From: Halomonas sp. LR3S48 | GTDB lineage: Bacteria > Pseudomonadota > Gammaproteobacteria > Pseudomonadales > Halomonadaceae | DNA: 64,000 bases | Reading direction: 5' to 3' | Assembly (NCBI RefSeq): GCF_025725665.1 | Contig: NZ_CP107009.1 | Location: forward strand, 62,001 to 126,000 | In this document: piece by piece, positions 58,903-64,000 of the stretch | Numbering within the stretch: the stretch's first letter is position 1 | Layout: every line of letters begins with the position of its first letter | The notes under the pieces: model-generated | What the model was told of the DNA's origin: nothing | The model's database searches: none | Seen by the model: the letters and a program-made list of their open reading frames with translations, nothing else | Program-made: the position numbers and the translations under genes

Positions 58903-60190
58903 AGCACTCTACGGCTTCGCCGCCCTGTTGATCCTGGCGTTCCTGCGGGTGCCGCTGGCGTTTGCCATGGGCATCGTCGGCTTCGCCGGCTTCTACTACC
59001 TGACCGGCAACTGGAACGCCGCCGAGTCGATGGCCGCGCGGCGAGTGATCGACACCGCCATGGACTATGGTCTGTCGGTGATCCCGCTGTTCATCCTGAT
59101 GGGCAACCTGGTCTCCCACGCCGGCCTGTCGGACGCGCTGTTCCGCGCCTCCAACGGTTTTCTCGGCCACCGCAAGGGCGGCCAGGCCATGGCCACCATC
59201 GTCGCCTGCGGCGGGTTCAGCGCCATCTGCGGCTCGAGCCTGGCCACCTGCGCCACCATGGGCCGGGTCGCCATGCCGCAGATGCGCAAGTACGGCTACA
59301 AGGACACCCTGGCCTCGGCCTCCATCGCCGCCGGCGGCACGCTCGGTATCCTGATTCCGCCCAGCGTGATGCTGGTGATCTACGGCATCCTCACCGAGAC
59401 CAGCATCCGCGAACTGTTCGCCGCCGGCTTCATCCCCGGCATCCTCGGCATCGTGCTCTACCTGGGCTCGGTCAAATGGGTACTGTGGCGCGACCCCGAG
59501 GCCGGCCCCGCCGGCGAGCGCGTGGCTTGGCCCGAGCGCATGAGGGCGCTCAAGAGCGTCGGCAGCACCCTGGCGCTGTTCGTGCTGGTGATCGGCGGCA
59601 TCTACCTCGGCGTGTTCACCCCCACCGAAGCGGCCGGCATCGGTGCCATGGGCGCCTTCCTCATCGCCCTGTGGCGTCGCGCGCTGACGCCCCAGGTGCT
59701 GATGAACGTACTGATGGATACTGTGCGCACCACCGCCATGCTGTTCGCCGTGGTGCTCACCGCGCTGATCTTCGCCAACTTCATCAACCGCGCCGGGCTG
59801 CCCAGCGACCTGCTGGCCTTCGTCAACGGGCTCGACATCGCGCCGTTCCTGGTGATCCTGGTGATACTCGCCATCTACGTGCTGCTCGGCTGCGTGTTCG
59901 AGAGCATGTCGATGCTGCTGCTCACCGTTCCGGTGTTCTTCCCGGTGGTGGCGGGGCTCGGCTTCGACCTGGTGTGGTTCGGCATCCTGGTGGTGATCGT
60001 GATCGAGATCAGCCTGATCACCCCGCCGGTGGGGATGAACGTGTTCGTGCTGCGGGCGGTGCTGCCGGATGTCTCCACGGGAACGATTTTCCGCGGCGTG
60101 ACGCCGTTCTGGGTGGCCGGTATGGCGCGTGCGTTGCTGGTGCTGGTGTTCCCGGGTATCGTGCTGTTCCTGCCGCAACTGCTCTATTGA
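58895..60190 (+). CDS. dctM: TRAP transporter large permease (DctM)
   Basis: This 431-residue permease has about twelve hydrophobic helices and DctM signatures such as CGSSLATCATMGRVAMPQMR and ASIAAGGTLGILIPPSVMLV. It is the sodium-dependent transport channel of the TRAP system. Only one DctM is present in the window for three receptors. It overlaps dctQ by 8 bp. Confidence 0.95.
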   Translation: MTEALYGFAALLILAFLRVPLAFAMGIVGFAGFYYLTGNWNAAESMAARRVIDTAMDYGLSVIPLFILMGNLVSHAGLSDALFRASNGFLGHRKGGQAMATIVACGGFSAICGSSLATCATMGRVAMPQMRKYGYKDTLASASIAAGGTLGILIPPSVMLVIYGILTETSIRELFAAGFIPGILGIVLYLGSVKWVLWRDPEAGPAGERVAWPERMRALKSVGSTLALFVLVIGGIYLGVFTPTEAAGIGAMGAFLIALWRRALTPQVLMNVLMDTVRTTAMLFAVVLTALIFANFINRAGLPSDLLAFVNGLDIAPFLVILVILAIYVLLGCVFESMSMLLLTVPVFFPVVAGLGFDLVWFGILVVIVIEISLITPPVGMNVFVLRAVLPDVSTGTIFRGVTPFWVAGMARALLVLVFPGIVLFLPQLLY

Positions 60191-60224
60191 CCGCTGCCAA
60201 GCGTAGGGTAAGGAGTCTCGAGAA

Positions 60225-60743
60225 ATGAACACGGAAGAGCCCCGGGCCGGCTTCGCCAAGGAGGGCGACGAGAGCCGGGTCGAGCCATCGACGAAGCCGG
60301 AGCTGGATCTCAATCAGTTCCTGCCCTACCGGCTCAACAGCCTGGCCGATCGCATCAGCCAGGCGCTGGCCGAGCTTTACGAGGAGCGCTATCAGCTCAA
60401 CATCGCCCAGTGGCGGGTGCTCGCCTGGCTCAGCCACTGCGACGAGCTGACGGCGAAGAAGATCTGCACCTACACCAACATGGACAAGGCCCGCGTGTCG
60501 CGGGCGATCCAGGCGCTGGAGGAGCGCGGTCTGATCAGCCGCACGCCTGCCCCCGAGGACCAGCGCCAGCAGGACCTGCACCTCACCGCCGCGGGCCAGG
60601 CACTGCTGACCAAGCTGATTCCCGAGGCCCAGGGCTGGGAGGCGGAGCTGGTGGCCACACTCACCGCCGGCGAGTATCGCGACCTGCTCAACGTGATGCG
60701 CAAGCTGGAGCGCCAGCTGGAGCGGATAGGCGAGAAGGGCTAG
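60225..60743 (+). CDS. MarR-family transcriptional regulator
   Basis: This 172-residue repressor has a winged-helix core: IAQWRVLAWLSHCDELTAKK, then MDKARVSRAIQALEERGLIS. It follows dctM by 34 bp and probably ends the TRAP operon. MarR proteins often sense aromatic acids. A palindrome of MarR type lies before the receptor gene, so it may control both the TRAP and the homogentisate units. Confidence 0.9.
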   Translation: MNTEEPRAGFAKEGDESRVEPSTKPELDLNQFLPYRLNSLADRISQALAELYEERYQLNIAQWRVLAWLSHCDELTAKKICTYTNMDKARVSRAIQALEERGLISRTPAPEDQRQQDLHLTAAGQALLTKLIPEAQGWEAELVATLTAGEYRDLLNVMRKLERQLERIGEKG

Positions 60744-60756
60744 TGGCCCGCCTGGA

Positions 60757-61266
60757 TCATGGCGCCAGGCAGTGGGAAGCGGCGTCACCCAGCGACATCA
60801 CCGGGCGCAGGTGGAACTGTCCGGCCATGTTGCAACGCGTACGCCCTTCGCCGGCGAAGTCGACGAAGCAATCCTGCTGCGAGTGTCCACCGGCGCTGAC
60901 CTGATTCCAGTACCAGCCTGAGGGCGTGTCGGGAAAGGCCTCGCTATCGATCGCCACGTCCCGATCATTGCCTGGCTGCATCAGGCCGCGCAGTTCGAAG
61001 AAGCGCGGTAGGCGCCATGGGCAGTCGGCCGTGGCCAGGGCGTCGATGCGCGCCTCGGCGTCGCTCAGATGCAGGCGTTCGGCCTCGCCGAGGCAGCCAC
61101 CATCGCGAAAACGCTGGCCCAGGCTGCAGCGCATCCAGACGAGCTGTTGGCGCGAATCCACCACCAAGCCAGCATGGCGGGTGTCATATCCTGCCGCGCC
61201 GTCACCGTGAGCGCTGCTCCAGGCCAGCAGGAGACCCGCAACGAGCAGCGCACGGCTTCGGCTCAT
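60757..61266 (-). CDS. secreted DUF1566 (Lcl C-terminal)-like protein
   Basis: This 169-residue protein has a signal peptide (MSRSRALLVAGLLLAWSSAH, cleavage near SAHG). The DUF1566-type pattern includes VVDSRQQLVWMRCSLGQRFR, WRLPRFFELRGLM and GWYWNQVSAGGHSQQ. Four to six cysteines suggest disulfides in the periplasm or at the cell surface. Its ATG overlaps the IclR stop (ATGA). The role is unknown. Confidence 0.78.
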   Translation of the reverse strand: MSRSRALLVAGLLLAWSSAHGDGAAGYDTRHAGLVVDSRQQLVWMRCSLGQRFRDGGCLGEAERLHLSDAEARIDALATADCPWRLPRFFELRGLMQPGNDRDVAIDSEAFPDTPSGWYWNQVSAGGHSQQDCFVDFAGEGRTRCNMAGQFHLRPVMSLGDAASHCLAP

Positions 61267-62108
61267 GCTTCGACCGAGGCCTCGGTCGGGCTGGGAACCT
61301 TCCCGCCCAGGCGGGCGGTGATCTCGGCGGCGGTCTCGCGCACCAGTTCGCCCAGCTCCAGCAGCCGCGCTTCGGGGATGCGCGCCACCGGCCCCGACAC
61401 CGAGATCGCCGCCAGCGGCGTGCCGTACTGGTCGTGCAGGCAGGCCGCCACGCAGTGCAGGCCGATGGCATGCTCCTCGCGGTCGCAGGCGAAGCCTTGC
61501 TGGCGTACTTCGGCAAGGTTGGCGCGCAGCGTCTCGGGGGTGTGCAGGGTGTTCTCGGTGACCCGCTCCAGGCCACGTTCGGCCAGTACCCGATCGAACT
61601 CGTCGTCGGGCAGCCAGGCCATCAGCGCCTTGCCCACCCCCGAGGCGTGCAGCGGTGCGCGTGAGCCGAGCCGGGTGATCATGCGCATCATCTGCGGCGA
61701 TTCGCTCTGGGCCAGGAACACGGCCGTGGCGCCGTCGCGGATGCCGAGGTTGGCGGTTTCGCCGGTCTGGGCGGTCAGGCGGCGCAGGAAGGGCCGGCTG
61801 GTAGCCACGAAATCACGCGCCTCGAGGAAGCTGTTGCCGATGCGGAAGGTCTTGACGTCGATCTTCCACACGCCGAGTTCACCGTCCTGGGCAATGAAGC
61901 CCTGCCCCTGCAGGGCCTGAAGCAGGCGGTGGGTGGTGGAGGGGGCCAGGTCGACCATCTCGGCCAGTTCGGACAGCGCCAGGCCACCCGGCGTGGCCGC
62001 CAGCCGCTCGAGCAGGTTGAGCCCGCGCACCAGCGATTGACTGTGGCCGCTGGCGCTCTTGCCGGGGCCGGGCGGGCGCCCCGCCGTTCTGCGTTTGACT
62101 TCACTCAC
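61263..62108 (-). CDS. IclR-family transcriptional regulator
   Basis: This 281-residue regulator has a winged helix (SLVRGLNLLERLAATPGGLA and MVDLAPSTTHRLLQALQGQG) and a typical IclR effector domain (TRLGSRAPLHASGVGKALMA). The GTG at 62108 is chosen since GAGAGGAAG lies upstream and the longer frame has no site. It lies between the DUF1566 and enoyl-CoA hydratase genes on the same strand. Its target is probably the PLP enzyme or hydratase gene nearby. Confidence 0.86.
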   Translation of the reverse strand: MSEVKRRTAGRPPGPGKSASGHSQSLVRGLNLLERLAATPGGLALSELAEMVDLAPSTTHRLLQALQGQGFIAQDGELGVWKIDVKTFRIGNSFLEARDFVATSRPFLRRLTAQTGETANLGIRDGATAVFLAQSESPQMMRMITRLGSRAPLHASGVGKALMAWLPDDEFDRVLAERGLERVTENTLHTPETLRANLAEVRQQGFACDREEHAIGLHCVAACLHDQYGTPLAAISVSGPVARIPEARLLELGELVRETAAEITARLGGKVPSPTEASVEA

Positions 62109-62252
62109 CTGCGTACTTCCTCTCCGAATGACCTGGCGGACCTTTCTGCGAAGGCCAGCGACAGGATACCGCCTCGCCGTCGGCTTGTCTCGATTGCGGA
62201 AATGCCTTCCACTCTTCTTGCCCAACGGTTCTTGTGTAGCGGAGCTCTACCT

Positions 62253-63044
62253 TTACCGGTGTCGCCACTGGGGCGGCCGCTTGTCGACAAAGGCGTCGAT
62301 GCCCTCGGCCACGTCCTCGGCCAGCATGTTGCAGGCCATGGTTTCGCCGGCGAAGGCGTAGGCTTCGTTCAGCGGCATCTGCAGCTGGCGCTGGAACATC
62401 GCCTTGCCGGTGCGCAGTGCGACACGGCTCTTGGCGCAGAGGCTGGCGGTAAGCTCAGCGAGCGCCTCGTCCAGCACCTCGTCGTCGGCCACGCGATTGA
62501 TCAATCCCCACTCGAGTGCCTGGTCGGCGTCGATGAACTCGCCGGTGAACAGCATTTCCATGGCGCGTTTGCGGCCGATGCTTCGCGACAGCGCCACGGC
62601 AGGCGTCGAGCAGAACAGGCCGACATTGATGCCCGATACCGCGAAGCGCGCCGACCTGGCTGCGACCGCCAGGTCGCAGCTTGCCACCAACTGGCAGCCG
62701 GCGGCGGTGGCCAGTCCCTGGACCCGGGCGATCACCGGCACCGGCAGGTTGACGATGCGTTGCATCACCTCGCCGCAGCGGGCGAACAACTCCTGGTAAT
62801 AGGCCTTGTCGGGGTTGGCGCGCATCTCCTTGAGATCGTGCCCGGCGCAGAAGGCGCGTCCCTCGGCGGCGATGACCACGCAGTGTACCGAGTCATCGTT
62901 GGCCAGGCGGGCGAGCTCGCCGCCCAGTGCTTTGAGTATCTCTTCCGACAGCGCATTGAACTGGCGCGGCCGGTTCAGCGTGAGGGTGGCAACGCCGCGT
63001 TGATCGCGACGAATCACCGGGCGCTCATCGACGGTTGTCGTCAT
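62253..63044 (-). CDS. enoyl-CoA hydratase/isomerase family protein
   Basis: This 263-residue crotonase-fold enzyme has AFCAGHDLKEMRANPDKAYY and the oxyanion-hole segment ATAAGCQLVASCDLAVAARS. FCSTPAVALSRSIG follows, where typical hydratases carry the second catalytic Glu, so it may be an ECHDC3-like or isomerase type member. It is distinct from PaaG at 38007. The ATG at 63044 is preferred over a GTG at 63074. It could serve in beta-oxidation or branched-chain acid breakdown. Confidence 0.82.
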   Translation of the reverse strand: MTTTVDERPVIRRDQRGVATLTLNRPRQFNALSEEILKALGGELARLANDDSVHCVVIAAEGRAFCAGHDLKEMRANPDKAYYQELFARCGEVMQRIVNLPVPVIARVQGLATAAGCQLVASCDLAVAARSARFAVSGINVGLFCSTPAVALSRSIGRKRAMEMLFTGEFIDADQALEWGLINRVADDEVLDEALAELTASLCAKSRVALRTGKAMFQRQLQMPLNEAYAFAGETMACNMLAEDVAEGIDAFVDKRPPQWRHR

Positions 63045-63163
63045 TGTCGTATCCTGTAGAAACGTGCCCGCCACCAGCCTAGCCTGTCGTGCACGTTTTT
63101 CGTCAGCCCTGCGACCAAAGACGGTATGGCCCGCGACCTGCGGCTACCCAGCGAGAGCGAAGC

Positions 63164-64000
63164 ATGAACGATTCGATCCCCGACCCCGAGGCCCTGCACA
63201 AGGGCATGCCGCAGACGGGCAATCGCCTATTGGCCGATATCAGCCTGCCTGCCGCGGTTATCCACGAGCCGGCGCTGGCCCACAACCTGGCCTGGATGCA
63301 GCGCTTTTGCGATGACCATGGCGCACGCCTGGCGCCTCACGGCAAGACCACCATGTGCCCCGAGCTGTTCCAGCGCCAGCTCGCCGCCGGCGCCTGGGGC
63401 ATCACTCTCGCCACGGCCTCCCAGTGCCGGGCGGCCTTCCGTCACGGGGTCCATCGCCTGCTGATGGCCAACCAGCTCGTCGGCGAGGCCAACATGGCGA
63501 TCATCGCCGAACTGCTGGAAGCCGGTGCGGACTTCTACTGCGTGGTCGACAGCATCGCCAACGTCGAGCAATTGGCGCGCTATTTCACTGCCCGAGGCCT
63601 GCGCCTCAAGGTGTTGATCGAGCTGGGGATACCCGGCGGACGCTGCGGTTGCCGCGATACCGACGAGGTGATGGCGCTGGCCGAGCGCATCGACAGCGAG
63701 CAGGCACTGGTGCTGGCCGGGCTGGAGGGCTACGAAGGCGTGGTGTACGGCAATGAGCCAGGGCGAGCCGTGCGTGGCTATGCCTGGCAACTGGTCGAGG
63801 CGGCCCAGGCGCTGGAGCGCGATGCCCTGATCGAGACGCCGCAGCCGCTGATCACGGCGTCCGGCTCGGCCTGGTACGACCTGATCGCCGGGGTGTTCAG
63901 CGAGGCACGACTGGGCGCCCGGTTCGTGCCGGTGCTGCGACCCGGCTGCTACGTGGTGCACGACCATGGCATCTATCGCCAGGCCCAGCGCGAGCTTCTG
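63164..64000 (+). CDS. PLP-dependent D-amino-acid aldolase/deaminase, alanine-racemase fold (3' truncated)
   Basis: The window holds the first 279 codons; the gene runs off the right edge. The PLP lysine lies in RLAPHGKTTMCPELFQRQLA (near 58-77), as in D-threonine aldolase and D-serine dehydratase-like enzymes. ASQCRAAFRHGVHRLLMANQ and GLEGYEGVVYG follow. The metal-binding C-terminal His/Cys pair would be beyond the edge. Divergent from the enoyl-CoA hydratase gene, with a weak GCGAGAGCGAAGC before the ATG. D-amino acid catabolism is the expected role. Confidence 0.82.
   Translation, partial: MNDSIPDPEALHKGMPQTGNRLLADISLPAAVIHEPALAHNLAWMQRFCDDHGARLAPHGKTTMCPELFQRQLAAGAWGITLATASQCRAAFRHGVHRLLMANQLVGEANMAIIAELLEAGADFYCVVDSIANVEQLARYFTARGLRLKVLIELGIPGGRCGCRDTDEVMALAERIDSEQALVLAGLEGYEGVVYGNEPGRAVRGYAWQLVEAAQALERDALIETPQPLITASGSAWYDLIAGVFSEARLGARFVPVLRPGCYVVHDHGIYRQAQRELL

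Noticed and set aside
1..64000. CRISPR arrays, tRNA or rRNA genes, prophage or transposase genes
   Set aside because: None was seen: no regularly spaced repeats, no recognisable tRNA cloverleaf or rRNA segments, and no integrase or transposase motif.

Overview
The window is GC-rich, densely coded bacterial DNA with no rRNA, tRNA, CRISPR array, prophage or insertion sequence that I could recognise. Gene content (a complete paa ring-opening complex, a homogentisate module, a quinohemoprotein amine dehydrogenase, TRAP carriers, a self-sufficient CYP116B-type P450) and protein style suggest a Halomonas-like halophilic gammaproteobacterium. That assignment is an inference from gene content, not a measured match.

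Layout. 1-5760: a branched-chain/amide-type ABC importer (binding protein, two permeases, two ATPases) split around an AraC regulator, followed by the first 30 codons of a PEP-hydrolase-like TIM-barrel gene. 5970-8597: a small membrane protein of unknown function, pyrB, and an IclR regulator. 8791-12862: a P450-reductase-ferredoxin fusion, an orphan TRAP binding protein (SBP1) and a small Cys-rich protein (copy 1). 12879-14243: chrA. 14361-27667: an amine-oxidation island made of a sigma-54 activator, an aldehyde dehydrogenase behind a textbook -24/-12 promoter, an outer-membrane barrel, and the quinohemoprotein amine dehydrogenase genes qhpG, E, F, B, C, D and A. 28310-29926: a second orphan TRAP binding protein (SBP2) with the second Cys-rich protein. 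29975-41010: the phenylacetate catabolon paaABCDE-Z, paaG-I-K, paaY and paaX, with paaF and paaH absent and paaJ apparently reduced to a scar. 41188-50593: a LuxR-type regulator with a flavin hydroxylase and its DUF2783 partner, the third Cys-rich protein, a MerR/hydrolase pair, a MocR/DUF1127 pair, a SpoIIAA-like protein and two MFS exporters. 50736-56882: a homogentisate module (maiA, fahA, hmgA) with an mhaA-like flavin hydroxylase, a second DUF2783 partner and an MBL-fold protein. 57265-60743: a complete TRAP transporter (SBP3, DctQ, DctM) and a MarR regulator. 60757-64000: a DUF1566-like secreted protein, an IclR regulator, an enoyl-CoA hydratase and a 3'-truncated PLP enzyme.

How it fits together. 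Amines would be oxidised in the periplasm by the CTQ-containing amine dehydrogenase to aldehydes, and the sigma-54-controlled dehydrogenase would turn these into acids. Phenylacetate from phenylethylamine would enter the paa route. Hydroxyphenylacetate-type acids would be hydroxylated by the mhaA-like enzymes and opened by HmgA, with FahA and MaiA finishing the job. Three closely similar TRAP binding proteins but only one DctQM permease suggest several receptors feeding one carrier.

The most unusual signal is a family of three small proteins sharing a five-cysteine signature, C-x2-C-x5-C-W-x11-C-x3-C. Each lies behind an FNR/DNR-type palindrome (TTGA[C/G]-N4-GTCAA) placed about 41 bp upstream of the predicted start of transcription. 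Two of the three follow an orphan TRAP binding protein. This looks like a small oxygen- or nitric-oxide-responsive regulon spread through the catabolic island.
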